Shown: positions 31,539-40,254, numbered from the stretch's first letter. The stretch: 64,000 nt of DNA from Microthrixaceae bacterium (GCA_023958095.1 JAMLGJ010000002.1:123395-187394); one strand, 5' to 3'. The notes: generated from the sequence alone by a model not told the origin. Translations and numbers: made by a program.

Positions 31539-32520
31539 GGGACAGTCCGATGGTGTGTGTAAACGGCGTGGCCTGAAGGGTCCGCGACTGTTGGTCGTGG
31601 GCTGGAAAGGATCACGTCTGTGAGCACACGAAGAGAGTCCCCGCCGGCGGCGTCTGGAGAGTTGGTGCCTGCGGTGCCGCCTGCTGAGTTGGTTGTCGGT
31701 GACGACCTGAACCTGTTGGCCGAGCAGCTCGTCGACCAGGCCCGAGCTGATGGTGTCGCGTTGACCGGCGAGGACGGTCTGTTGCCCCAGCTGATAGCCC
31801 GGGTTCTTGAGACCGGTTTGCAGTTGGAGATGACCGAACATCTCGGCTACGAACGCCACGATCCTGAGGGTAACGGCTCAGGCAACAGCAGAAACGGGAC
31901 CTTCGCCAAGACCGTCACCACCGAGGTCGGTGAAGTCGACATCGCGGTTCCTCGTGACCGCAACGCCACATTCGATCCGGTGCTGGTCCCCCACGGGGAG
32001 CGGCGCGTCGATGGTGTCGCGAGTCAGGTCATCTCGCTGTATGGCCAAGGGCTCACCACCGGGGAGATCCGAGACCATCTGGAGGAGACCTTCGGCACTC
32101 AGATTTCCAAGGACACGATCAGCCGGATCACCGACGGTATCGTCGCCGACATGGAGGCCTGGCAGTCCAGACCCCTGGATCCGATCTACGCGGTGGTGCT
32201 GATCGACGCGGGCAGACCCATGGGCAGGATCGCCGCCGCCGGTGACAACGCCGCGATGGAGTCGTTCTACTCGCTGCTACAGAAGAACGTGCTGAACCGC
32301 AACACCCGCTGGGAGACCCGCGACCAGCTCCACGGTGAAATCGTCCACTGGATCGAACACACCTACAACCGTCGCCGCCGACAACGAGCACTCGGCCGGC
32401 TCACGCCCATCGAGTTCGAACTCGCCTTCACTCAACCCGCCGCTCACGCGGCATGATCAGTTGCAACCACCGTCAACCAAACTCACAGCAGACCCCCTCG
32501 ACCGCCGCGCCAAGGCAGAC
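31539..32520 (+). mobile_element. Hybrid insertion-sequence body (IS256 left end, IS3 right part)
   Basis: The left terminal repeat begins GGGACAGTCCGATGGTGTGT at 31539 and is shared, inverted, with the IS256-type piece ending at 36969. The transposase gene inside changes from IS256-type to IS3-type at about 32208. The right boundary is uncertain. After the ORF stop (32456) no gene is seen until 32660. Confidence 0.7.
31620..32456 (+). pseudogene. Chimeric transposase ORF: IS256 N-terminus joined to IS3 OrfB C-terminus
   Basis: Residues 1-196 are a mutator/IS256-family transposase N-terminus (LARVLETGLQLEMTEHLGYE-like region, then DIAVPRDRNATFDPVLVP, ISLYGQGLTTGEI, PLDPIYAVVLIDA). Directly after IDA the sequence becomes the end of an IS3-type OrfB: GRPMGRIAAAGDNAAMESFY, then WIEHTYNRRRRQRALGRLTP. 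The IS256 catalytic DDE set after IDA and the first two acidic residues of IS3 are missing, so the product cannot be an active transposase. GTG 31620 is the natural IS256 start. Confidence 0.85.
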
Positions 32521-32659
32521 GCCATACACCAACTGTCCTTCAGACCGGGGGGACCTCCAACCGTGCGCTGACCAAATGCTGCAGCAATGGCCTAGTCCGC
32601 ATGTCTGAGGTCCGCCAGGCTTCACAATTGAGTCCTCAGCCAAGACAGTTGAGGCTCGG

Positions 32660-33157
32660 CTACTGGGCGCACGCGAGATGACCTTCTGGCTTGCACAGAT
32701 CGGCCAACTCTCGCTCGGGTACAGTGCCGGCCCCGTCTCTATACATCGACACTGTCCAGACTTCTCTGCCTCCTTCACGCGCATCGGCAGCGAATGCGCT
32801 AAAGGCTGCCTTTGCCTCGGTACTGGCAAGCTCATCCAAGGTAACATTAAGGAGTCGGTCACTTGCTAGGGACGGTGTACTGTAGTCTCGCAGATTCGAG
32901 TCAGCGGTGTTGGCGTGCGCAATACAGTCAGGAAGCGCGGTGGAATCAGCACTACTCACGAACGCTACCAGCGCCCGTTCATCTGAATTGGTGGAAGACT
33001 CTGCCACAGCAACCGCACCCTGAACCTGGTCTTGACAGTCCTTCAGCAGAGAAGACAAGGCGCTCAGGTCGTCTTCAGTGCCCATGCCGCTGCTCGAACA
33101 TCCGACAGCAAGCAGAAGTGACACTACACCGACGAGCCAAATCGACGTTCGTGTCAT
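32660..33157 (-). CDS. Putative lipoprotein
   Basis: A 165-residue protein with a signal peptide and lipobox LAVGC (C20), followed by SSS and a Ser/Ala/Asp-rich helical domain with two pairs of Cys. The ATG lies in an ATGA overlap with the preceding lysozyme-like gene, so the two are probably co-translated. No family is recognised; the gene lies in the AT-richer cargo part of the island. Confidence 0.6.
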   Translation of the reverse strand: MTRTSIWLVGVVSLLLAVGCSSSGMGTEDDLSALSSLLKDCQDQVQGAVAVAESSTNSDERALVAFVSSADSTALPDCIAHANTADSNLRDYSTPSLASDRLLNVTLDELASTEAKAAFSAFAADAREGGREVWTVSMYRDGAGTVPERELADLCKPEGHLACAQ

Positions 33158-33672
33158 CGATGGAAACCAGCTGCCATGGCTTGCAGCAGGGCCGAGGGTA
33201 GGTACCAGTCTGCGCGCGTATTGAACCTCTGTTGCACAGCGCGGGAACCGCCTCCAGCAGCTCTGATGTCGAAGCCGGATTGCGCATACCGCTCACGGGA
33301 CGTCGGTTCCATCGCCCACATATTGAAGATGATGCCGACAGAGCCTGTTGGAACACGGTATGTACTGATCAACTGCTTCACCCTCGCGCCGACCACCACA
33401 ATACCGAACTCAACCGAGTCAACCATCGCGTAGCCGAGAGCCCGAGAGTCCAAGTCTCGAATGCCGAGAGTGGCCCTCAACGCTTGGCTTGCCGTGTTCC
33501 CGTCCACTTGACCAACCCCGACCGAAGCGAAACCGCCTTGGAAGGTAACTTGCGTCGTCTCTCGAACCCTTCTGGCCGCTCTCACCATTCCTCCACGAAG
33601 ACCCGACTGCAGGTACTCGCCACCCTCGTGAGCGATGAGAGCTGCTATGAGGATCGCGGGCACATCGAAGAC
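33154..33672 (-). pseudogene. Lytic-transglycosylase-like protein, N-terminus removed by IS256 insertion
   Basis: The remaining 170 residues begin VPAILIAALIAHEGGEYLQS, which resembles the first catalytic helix and Glu of soluble lytic transglycosylases (xxLAAxIxHEs), followed by ASVGVGQVDGNTASQALR, resembling their SxGxxQ segment. Upstream the frame meets IS terminal DNA at 33673, so the start codon and signal peptide are lost. If correct, the protein cleaved peptidoglycan. The assignment is by motif only. It is the first gene of the reverse cargo set. Confidence 0.5.
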
Positions 33673-33728
33673 GGGACTGTCCGAGGGTCTGTCCGATTCT
33701 GTGTGTAAACGGCGGTGGCGGTCATTGG

Positions 33729-34288
33729 TTAGATGTGGTTGGTGATGCGCTCACCGTAGTGAACGGTGAGGGTGTTGAGGATTGTCTTCCAGCCGTTGGT
33801 CCGTCCGATGAGGTCTTGGCGGTTCTTCCGACGTTTGGTGGCGGTGAGGTAGAGGACCTTGAGGGCGGCTTGTTCGGTGGGGAAGTGGCCTCGGTGGCGC
33901 ACTGCCCGCCGGAACCGGGCGTTGAGGGACTCTATGGAGTTGGTTGTGTAGACGATCTTGCGGAGCTCGGCTGGGAACTCCAGGAACGGCACGAACTCCG
34001 CCCAGGCGGACTCCCACGCCCCGATCATCGCGGGGTAGGTGCCACGCCAGTCGTCTGCGAACTCCTCGAACGCGGCTTCCGCTGCCGGGACGGTGGGGGC
34101 TGTGTAGATGGCTCGCATCTGGCTGGTGATTTTCGGCCAGTGCTTCTTGGAGGCGTACCGGAGACTGTTGCGGACCATGTGAACCACACAGGTTTGAACT
34201 GTGGTGTCGGGCCAGATGGTGCGGATCGCGTCAGGGAGTCCTTTGAGCCCGTCACAGCATGTGACGAGGACATCGGCGATACCCTGTC
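33729..34288 (-). pseudogene. IS256-family transposase, C-terminal half
   Basis: The reverse frame reads GIADVLVTCCDGLKGLPDAI, then CVVHMVRNSLRY, EFPAELRKIVYTTNSIESLN (catalytic Glu region) and RRAVRHRGHFPTEQAALK to the normal end. The N-terminal half is absent: the frame begins at the IS3 boundary at 34289. Confidence 0.85.
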
Positions 34289-34360
34289 TGTCAGGGTGAG
34301 GTGAGGCACCTGCGGTATCGGTTCTTCTGACCCGACGGGGCGAGACCAGGAACACGAACC

Positions 34361-34804
34361 ATGACTATGACGACTGCATCGTTGAATGGCCGCGCCCACA
34401 CTGGTGGTGTGACCAACGACGAGAACGAGGTTGATCCGGCGGCGCGGCCTACGCGTCGCAGCTTCACGGCCGAGTACAAACAGCAGATTCTCGACGAGTA
34501 CGACACGTGGCCGAAGGGCTCGCCCGAACGCGGCGCGATCTTGCGCCGCGAGGGCCTGTACTCCTCGCACATCTCGGAGTGGCGCAAGCAGGCCGAAGCG
34601 GGCGCGCGTGAGGGCTTGGCAGCGAAGTCTCGGAAGCGCCGGTCCCGGGAGGAGGTCGAGCTCGAGAAGCTCCGCGCGAAGAACGCTCGTCTTGAGGCTG
34701 AGTTGGCCAAGACGAAGACGGCGTTGGAGATCACGGGAAAAGTGCACGCGCTCTTGGAGCAGCTCTCCGAGAGCGCGGACACCGAGCCGAGATCGAAGCC
34801 GTGA
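34361..34804 (+). CDS. IS3-family transposase OrfA
   Basis: A 147-residue HTH protein: RRSFTAEYKQQILDEYDTWP, then GAILRREGLYSSHISEWRKQ, followed by a leucine-zipper-like coiled coil (ELEKLRAKNARLEAELAKTK). It binds the IS ends and pairs with OrfB. Its stop overlaps the OrfB start (GTGA at 34801). Confidence 0.9.
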   Translation: MTMTTASLNGRAHTGGVTNDENEVDPAARPTRRSFTAEYKQQILDEYDTWPKGSPERGAILRREGLYSSHISEWRKQAEAGAREGLAAKSRKRRSREEVELEKLRAKNARLEAELAKTKTALEITGKVHALLEQLSESADTEPRSKP

Positions 34805-35811
34805 TCGAGGCGAACCTCGCCGATCTCGAGGCTGTGACGTCGCTGAAACGGGCGTGCGAGCTGATCGGCGCGAACCGCTCGACGATCCAACGCCGCCGCC
34901 AACCGCCGGTGTTGGGGCCGCCGGCGCCGCGACCGGCACCGGCGAACAAACTCACCGAAGCCGAACGTCAACACATCCTCACCGTGGTGCGCTCCGAGGA
35001 GTTCTGCGATCTCGCCCCGGCCCAGGTGTGGGCGCGGCTGGTCGATGACGGCGTGTATCTGTGCTCGATCTCCACGATGTACCGGCTACTGCGGATCGCC
35101 GGGGAGAACCGGGAACGGCGCCGGCAGCGCACCCATCCGGCCCGCAAGAAACCCGAGCTGATCGCCCGGGGCCCCAACGAGGTGTGGAGCTGGGACATCA
35201 CGAAGCTGGCCGGGCCCGAACGCGGCGTCTACTACGAGCTGTTCGTGATCATCGACATCTACAGCCGCTACGTCGTGGCCTGGACCGTCGCAAACGCGGA
35301 GACCGGCGAGCTCGCCGAGGCGTTCATCCAAGCCGCCCTCGACCGCCAACAGATCACCAAGAACCAGCTGACGTTGCACGCGGATCGGGGTTCGTCGATG
35401 ACCTCCAAGCCTGTCGCCCAGCTCCTCGTCGATCTCGGCGTCGCCCGATCCCACAGCCGGCCATCTGTGTCGAACGACAACCCCTACTCCGAGGCCCAGT
35501 TCAAGACCCTCAAGTACTGCCCGGCGTTCCCAGCCCGGTTCGGATCAATCGCCGATGCCCGCGTGTTCTGCGAGGCGTTCTTCGATCACTACAACCACGT
35601 CCACCGCCACTCCGGGATCGGGCTCCACACCCCAGCATCGGTCCACTACGGCACCGCCACCGAGATCCGAGCTGCCCCCGCAGAGACCCTCACCGCCGCC
35701 TACCAGGCAAACCCCACCCGATTCCGGCACCGCCCGCCCACGCCGCCCAAGCTTCCCGAGGCCGCGTGGATCAATGAACCCAACCGGGAAGCACTCATCC
35801 AAACCGCGTAA
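34801..35811 (+). CDS. IS3-family transposase OrfB (DDE integrase core)
   Basis: A 336-residue protein with an N-terminal HTH_21-like segment and an rve catalytic core. The acidic triad is visible: WSWDITKLAG (first Asp), LTLHADRGSSMTSK (second Asp) and NDNPYSEAQFKTLKY (Glu). Length and motifs are intact. The OrfA/OrfB junction is a GTGA overlap rather than an obvious slippery site, so coupled re-initiation may be used. Confidence 0.92.
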   Translation: MIEANLADLEAVTSLKRACELIGANRSTIQRRRQPPVLGPPAPRPAPANKLTEAERQHILTVVRSEEFCDLAPAQVWARLVDDGVYLCSISTMYRLLRIAGENRERRRQRTHPARKKPELIARGPNEVWSWDITKLAGPERGVYYELFVIIDIYSRYVVAWTVANAETGELAEAFIQAALDRQQITKNQLTLHADRGSSMTSKPVAQLLVDLGVARSHSRPSVSNDNPYSEAQFKTLKYCPAFPARFGSIADARVFCEAFFDHYNHVHRHSGIGLHTPASVHYGTATEIRAAPAETLTAAYQANPTRFRHRPPTPPKLPEAAWINEPNREALIQTA

Positions 35812-35926
35812 GAAGTTGTCTCATCCCCCTTGACACGTTCCGCAATGGCCGATGCTGTCCCGTTGCTGCGTCTTCGGCGAGGACCGGCGCAGATACGGTC
35901 GCTCGGAACAGATCCTGGAGGAACGT

Positions 35927-36463
35927 ATGGGCAGCTCGGCAGTGACCACAGGACGCATCGGTGATCCCGACAACGGCTTTGACGCACTGATCGCCAACCC
36001 CGAGGGCGAGGGGCCATGGCCCGGCGTGGTGGTGATCCACGACGTGTTCGGGATGACCGACGATCTTCGCGGCCAGTGTGCGTGGCTGGCCGGTGCCGGA
36101 TTCATGGCCGTGGCGCCCAACCTCTACCACCGGGGCAACAAGGTTGCCTGCGTCCGCCAGGCGTTCAAGGACATGCGGGCTCGCACCGGTCCCACCTTCA
36201 ATGACATCGAGGCCACCCGGTCCTGGCTAGCCGATCAACCATCGTGCACTGGCCGGATCGGCGTCATTGGCTACTGCATGGGTGGCGGTTTCTCGTTGCT
36301 TCTGGCGCCGGGCCACGGATTCGACGCATCCAGCGTCAACTACGGTGAGGTGCCCGACGATGCAGATTCGTTACTAGCGGGGGCGTGTCCTGTCGTCGGG
36401 AGCTACGGCGGCCGTGACCGCAGCCTCAAAGGGGCGGCGGTCAAGCTTCACGCCGCGTGGTGA
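35927..36463 (+). pseudogene. Dienelactone hydrolase family protein, 3' truncated
   Basis: GGAGG five bases before ATG 35927 sets the start. The 178 remaining residues form a DLH alpha/beta hydrolase: WPGVVVIHDVFGMTDDLRGQ, the nucleophile elbow GYCMGGGF (Cys) and the Asp region GSYGGRDRSLKG. Homology stops at about 36463, where IS256 DNA begins, and the catalytic His segment is lost, so the product should be inactive. It was presumably carried in with the IS3 element and belongs to no nearby pathway. Confidence 0.82.
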
Positions 36464-36466
36464 GCC

Positions 36467-36853
36467 CTTGGCCATACAGCGAGATGACCTTGACCTGCGA
36501 CACCATCGACGCGCCGCTCTCGTGGGGACCAGCACCGGATCGAATGTGGCGTTGCGGTCACGAGGAACCGCGATGTCGACTTCACCGACCTCGGTGGTGA
36601 CGGTCTTGGCGAAGGTCCCGTTTCTGCTGTTGCCTGAGCCGTTACCCTCAGGATCGTGGCGTTCGTAGCCGAGATGTTCGGTCATCTCCAACTGCAAACC
36701 GGTCTCAAGAACCCGGGCTATCAGCTGGGGCAACAGACCGTCCTCGCCGGTCAACGCGACACCATCAGCTCGGGCCTGGTCGACGAGCTGCTCGGCCAAC
36801 AGGTTCAGGTCGTCACCGACAACCAACTCAGCAGGCGGCACCGCAGGCACCAA
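36467..36853 (-). pseudogene. IS256-family transposase, N-terminal fragment (frameshifted)
   Basis: The reverse strand repeats, almost identically, the N-terminus of the chimeric transposase at 31620 (VPAVPPAELVVGDDLNLLAE through RDRNATFDPVLVP), then suffers a frameshift within the next codons. DNA similarity continues to about 36467 and stops at the hydrolase junction. Confidence 0.85.
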
Positions 36854-36984
36854 CTTCCAGACGCCGCCGGCGGACTTCGTGTGCCACAGACGATTCTTTC
36901 CAGCCTGCCCGATCCAACAGTCAAGAACCCTTCAGGCCACGCCGTTTACACACACCATCGGACAGTCCCCCAAGCCGGCGGCAG

Positions 36985-37976
36985 CTAGCTGTGCTGAGCG
37001 GGGAGGTTGTCCCCGGTGAGTTGGCGGAGTGTTGCCATCGGGGTGTTCCAGGCGAGTGCGCCGTGGGATCGGTGGTGATTGTAGAAGTGGATGAACCGGC
37101 GTAGCCGGCGTGTCGGCGGGCTTCTGAGGTCCAGGGGCGGGATGTAGGCCCATTCCTCGAGAAGGATGCGGTGGTAGCGCTCGACCTTGCCGTTGGTCTG
37201 GGGCCGGCGGGGTCGGGTCTTCTTCACGGTCGTGTCGGTGGCGGCACACGCGCGGTGCCATAGCCCGGAGCGGTAGCAGGAGCCGTTGTCGGTGATGACT
37301 CGTTCACAGGTGATGCCTCCAGCGTGGCGAACCAGGCGGCTGCTCGGCCCCAGAAGCTGGCTGCGGTGGCGGCTTGTTCGTCATCGAGGATCTCCGAGTA
37401 CACGATGCGGGTGCGGTCATCGATGGCGGTGTGGAGGTAGCGGTAGCCGACCTTGCGGGTGATCGAGCTTTCGCCGGTGGTAGCCGCGGCCGCGCAAGTC
37501 TGCCAGCCGCCCCGTCGGGGATCGCGCTTCTTCACGTCGACGTGGATCAGCTCGCCGCCGCCTGCGCTGGTAGCGGCGGACCGGCTCGGAAGCGGTGGCG
37601 CGGTCACCACAGCGTCGAGGCGACCCAGGTCGTTCGCACGCAGGATCCGTTGCACCGTCGAGGTGGCCAGGCCGACCTCGTGGCCGATGTGGCTCAAGTT
37701 CAAACGGTTGCGGCGTCGCAGGTGCAACACCCGACGCACCTTGCGCTGGAGGTGGCATTCGGTGAGCGATGCGGCCGCGACGACCGGTCCTTGAGACCAT
37801 CGGGTCCTTCGGCGAGGTAGCGGTCGCGCCCACTTGCGCACCGTCTTAGCGTCGACCTGAACCGGTCCGCGGTGGCCTCGATCGTCCAACCACGATCGAG
37901 AACACAGGCGACCATCCGGGCCCGACCCGCCGGGGTCAACGGCGCGCTCGGGTGCGCTGACTTCTAGCGTGAGACA
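36985..37976 (-). pseudogene. IS481-family transposase remnant with several frameshifts
   Basis: Read in order on the reverse strand, three frames give an IS481 transposase: N-terminal HTH (GRARMVACVLDRGWTIEATA, then DRYLAEGPDGLKDRSSRPHR), middle (LNLSHIGHEVGLATSTVQRI, GELIHVDVKKRDPR, GYRYLHTAIDDRTRIVYSEI) and C-terminus (RPRRPQTNGKVERYHRILLE to AQHS). At least three frame changes are required. The 5' end carries the typical IS481 terminus TGTCTCACGCTAGAAGTC (rc of 37959-37976). The 3' terminus is lost at the IS256 junction. No gene is seen between 37977 and 38176. Confidence 0.82.
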
Positions 37977-38176
37977 TGAGCCTCCGGGCTGAGGAGTGAG
38001 TTGTCGAAGACCCACAGCTCACTGGAGGGCTCACCCCACCGGGGCATCACCCAACTCAACCCGGCAGGGACAACGTCCCTGCTTGTCACAGCTAGCCGCC
38101 GCGCTCGCCGCCTCCGGATGGTGCGGATCATTGTTTCCTACCTTTCCCCTACTGGGTTCCTACCGAGATGCACTTG

Positions 38177-39538
38177 CTATCCGAGGCCTTCGAGCTCGAT
38201 CGACTGCTTCGACGTGCGCTTCACTGTCCAGAACCGTCCGTCAGCCAGTGCGAAGCCGCCGGAATTGAGAGCACCGGGCGCAGCTTCCACTGAGGACCCA
38301 GTTGGTCTCAGCGTGGATAGATCGATCGGGACGGCGGGCGATTCGACCCGGGCGGGAGCGTTGGAGTTTGGCAGGACGTACAGGACGTCGCTGAGGGAAA
38401 CTGCGGCGGACACTTCATCTATCGTCGGTGAGCCATGTGGGATCGCTAACTCGGACAGCTCCACCGACTCCGTGCCCGAACGCGCCGGAGCCACGATCAG
38501 GAACTCCGTGTTGTGGGACGAAGCCCCGGGCATGCCGTCTGCTGCAGCGACCGGGTCAACGTGGGTCCTGTTATCGAAGTTCGCCGCCACAACACTTGCG
38601 CCACAATCGAGCCAGATGCGTACCGTGCCGTCCCGTCGCGAACCTTCCACTTCCGAGACGGCACCGCGATCTGGGCCCATGCGTACGAGAGCAGCGGAGA
38701 ACTGGCGCGGCCCATCCTCGGCTTCAGATTCCGAACCACCCTCGACTGCCCAGAGAGTGCCGTCGGAGGTAGAGCAGACCCATAGCGCAGTTGCATCCAT
38801 GGCGATGCCCTGAAACGCGCCCCGCTCGATCCACTTCTCTGCCAGCAGGTCCCACACGCGACCTTCGTATCCCGATGCGAACAAGCGTGTCGGGTTCGAA
38901 GCCGCAGCCAGCGATACCGACCCAGAAGGACCGTGCAAAACGACGGCGGTGATCGCCGAATCGATCAACGAACTGACATCCAACGTTGCGCCAAGTTTCC
39001 CCGCGTTGTCGTACTCGTAGACGATGGGCTGTTCCTTCTCGCAGTAGTCCCATGACTCAGGCATGTCGATCGCCACGTCACTGCTACGAGTACATTCAGA
39101 CGCGAGTACATACAACTTCTCCCCCTGTTTGACCGCCGACTCGAGCGAGATGAACTGGTTGGGTTGGAGTTCCGGCTGCTCCAATTCGGTGACATGGCCG
39201 GCCGTCACCTCGACGAGGAGTGGCGGATCCCGCTGAACGATTGGCGTGGGGCTTGTTTTGGATTCGACATCCACTCCGGGCGACAGAAGATACGAGTCGT
39301 CGTCGACTGCAACGACTCGGCGGACTTGGCGCGGTTGACCCGACAGCAACTCCTCAGGGAAGCTAATCGTGAGCGTCTCGTCTGCGACGTCGGATACGCC
39401 TACAGAGCCAACATTGGTCTCTACTCCTCCTGCACTTGCCCGCACGGTTTCCTTGCTCGCACCGCATGAGATCGCGATCGCGACGACGCACGGTATTGCA
39501 ACTGCGGCGTATGCAGTGTTCCTTCGAGTTCTCTTCAC
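38177..39538 (-). CDS. Putative lipoprotein, possibly beta-propeller
   Basis: A 453-residue protein. The signal segment ends in a lipobox-like AIAISC (C25). The remainder is rich in beta-strand-like stretches with repeated short hydrophobic runs (VVAVDDDSYLLSP, KLYVLASE, GIAMDATALWVCSTSDGTLW), as in YncE/WD-type propellers; this is a guess from sequence character. The GTG start overlaps the stop of the acyl carrier protein gene (GTGA). It is the second gene inward from the distal att site. Confidence 0.65.
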   Translation of the reverse strand: MKRTRRNTAYAAVAIPCVVAIAISCGASKETVRASAGGVETNVGSVGVSDVADETLTISFPEELLSGQPRQVRRVVAVDDDSYLLSPGVDVESKTSPTPIVQRDPPLLVEVTAGHVTELEQPELQPNQFISLESAVKQGEKLYVLASECTRSSDVAIDMPESWDYCEKEQPIVYEYDNAGKLGATLDVSSLIDSAITAVVLHGPSGSVSLAAASNPTRLFASGYEGRVWDLLAEKWIERGAFQGIAMDATALWVCSTSDGTLWAVEGGSESEAEDGPRQFSAALVRMGPDRGAVSEVEGSRRDGTVRIWLDCGASVVAANFDNRTHVDPVAAADGMPGASSHNTEFLIVAPARSGTESVELSELAIPHGSPTIDEVSAAVSLSDVLYVLPNSNAPARVESPAVPIDLSTLRPTGSSVEAAPGALNSGGFALADGRFWTVKRTSKQSIELEGLG

Positions 39539-39804
39539 TGGACATTCCTTTCCGCGAACGAGTATTCGAGAATGGTCTGAAGTGTCACGGGTCCCGACCA
39601 GTCATCTGCATGAACAACGACGTCAAACCGCTCTTCGATCGACATGAACAACGCAACTAGGCTCAGGGAATCGAGTTCCAACTGGACCAAGTCGCGTTTA
39701 GTTACGTCGGCTGCCGAATCAAGCTTCGCGCCCCCGAGTTCCGCGATAGCACCAGCAAGCCAGTCCAAGTCCGCGGCGTCGAGCAACGGCCCAGTAGTCG
39801 GCAC
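39535..39804 (-). CDS. Stand-alone acyl carrier protein
   Basis: From GTG 39804 the product is 89 residues with the ACP pattern: LVQLELDSLSLVALFMSIEERF, where Ser46 of the DSL motif would carry phosphopantetheine, followed by acidic helix II and a typical C-terminus (TLQTILEYSFAERN). The frame stays open upstream through the attR repeat, but those codons are tRNA-derived and not likely coding. No ketosynthase, adenylation domain or transferase is nearby. It is coupled to the downstream lipoprotein gene by a four-base overlap. Confidence 0.75.
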   Translation of the reverse strand: MPTTGPLLDAADLDWLAGAIAELGGAKLDSAADVTKRDLVQLELDSLSLVALFMSIEERFDVVVHADDWSGPVTLQTILEYSFAERNVQ

Positions 39805-39854
39805 CAGCCCGGCGGGGGCGACACCAGCCGTCACGGCGGACCGAAGGCTTGAAC

Positions 39855-39897
39855 CCCCTCGGCTCCCACGGGAGCGTGTGGGTTCGAATCCCACCCC
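39855..39897 (+). repeat. attR: second copy of the 43-bp tRNA-Leu repeat
   Basis: Perfect copy of 26199-26241. Only the 3' half of the tRNA is present and its 5' half is missing, so this is an attachment-site scar and not a functional tRNA. Confidence 0.9.
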
Positions 39898-39950
39898 CGG
39901 CACGATCGAACCGGTCCGCCAGCCGGTGATTGAACAGAGCGGTGGCGACC

Positions 39951-39980
39951 TGTACATATCAGAGGGTCATGTTATGTACA
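39951..39980 (+). promoter_or_regulatory. Palindromic operator of the toxin-antitoxin pair
   Basis: TGTACATA (39951-39958) and TATGTACA (39973-39980) are perfect 8-bp inverted repeats with 14 bp between, ending eight bases before the antitoxin ATG. This is the usual place for autoregulation by an antitoxin-toxin complex. Confidence 0.6.
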
Positions 39981-39988
39981 CTCTTGGC

Positions 39989-40252
39989 ATGGACGTCGCG
40001 GTTTCCGAACTCAGAGCGCACCTCGCTCGCTGGATCGACGCGGCACGCGAAGGAAACGACATCGTGATCACCGATCGGGGAACTCCGGTTGCCCGGATCG
40101 TCGCCCTCGACTCCAAACCGGTCATCGATCAGCTCACCGCAGAGGGCGTCATCAGCCGTCCGACCCGCCCGACCCGGCCGGTCGCCGGTGATCGGCAGCG
40201 GCCAACACCGAAGCGACCGGTTGCGGACATCGTCAGCGAACAACGTCGCTGA
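39989..40252 (+). CDS. Antitoxin, Phd/YefM family
   Basis: An 87-residue protein beginning MDVAVSELRAHLARWIDAAR, then GNDIVITDRGTPVARIVAL, the Phd/YefM DNA-binding fold. A Pro/Arg-rich tail would wrap the toxin. ATG 39989 is preferred; an ATG at 39974 lies inside the operator. The gene is two bases before the PIN toxin gene and just outside attR. Confidence 0.85.
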   Translation: MDVAVSELRAHLARWIDAAREGNDIVITDRGTPVARIVALDSKPVIDQLTAEGVISRPTRPTRPVAGDRQRPTPKRPVADIVSEQRR

Positions 40253-40254
40253 AC

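Larger units (their letters stand above)
34289..35835 (+). mobile_element. IS3-family insertion sequence, apparently complete
   Basis: A 1547-bp element with imperfect terminal inverted repeats of about 20 bp starting TGTCA (left from 34289, right ending TGACA at 35835). It contains overlapping orfA and orfB. No target-site duplication is visible; left and right flanks are unrelated, which points to a later deletion or recombination. Confidence 0.8.
33685..36969 (-). mobile_element. IS256-family element split by a nested 2.2-kb insert
   Basis: Terminal repeats GGGTCTGTCCGATTCTGTGT (from 33685, forward) and GGGACTGTCCGATGGTGTGT (from 36969, reverse) are inverted and similar. The reverse strand between them holds a transposase N-terminus next to 36969 and a C-terminus next to 33685, separated by an IS3 element (34289-35835) and a truncated hydrolase gene. 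About 80 residues of the middle of the transposase are missing. An extra GGGACTGTCCGA copy lies at 33673-33684. Confidence 0.65.
26199..39897 (+). mobile_element. Integrated genomic island at tRNA-Leu (about 13.7 kb)
   Basis: The element is delimited by the 43-bp direct repeats. It carries a tyrosine integrase and an excisionase-like HTH gene at the tRNA end, then cargo genes of unknown function and at least five insertion-sequence bodies or remnants. Base composition is visibly more AT-rich than the flanks at 29.1-33.7 kb and 38.2-39.8 kb. No conjugation or replication gene is present, so it is an island or remnant rather than a self-transmissible element. Confidence 0.88.

Noticed and set aside
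33735..34304. 189-residue forward ORF opposite the IS256 C-terminal fragment
   Set aside because: Antisense to the transposase remnant; Val/Gly-rich without domain character.
39855..39897. A second tRNA-Leu gene
   Set aside because: Only the 3' half is present; the acceptor 5' strand and D arm are missing, so it is an att scar.
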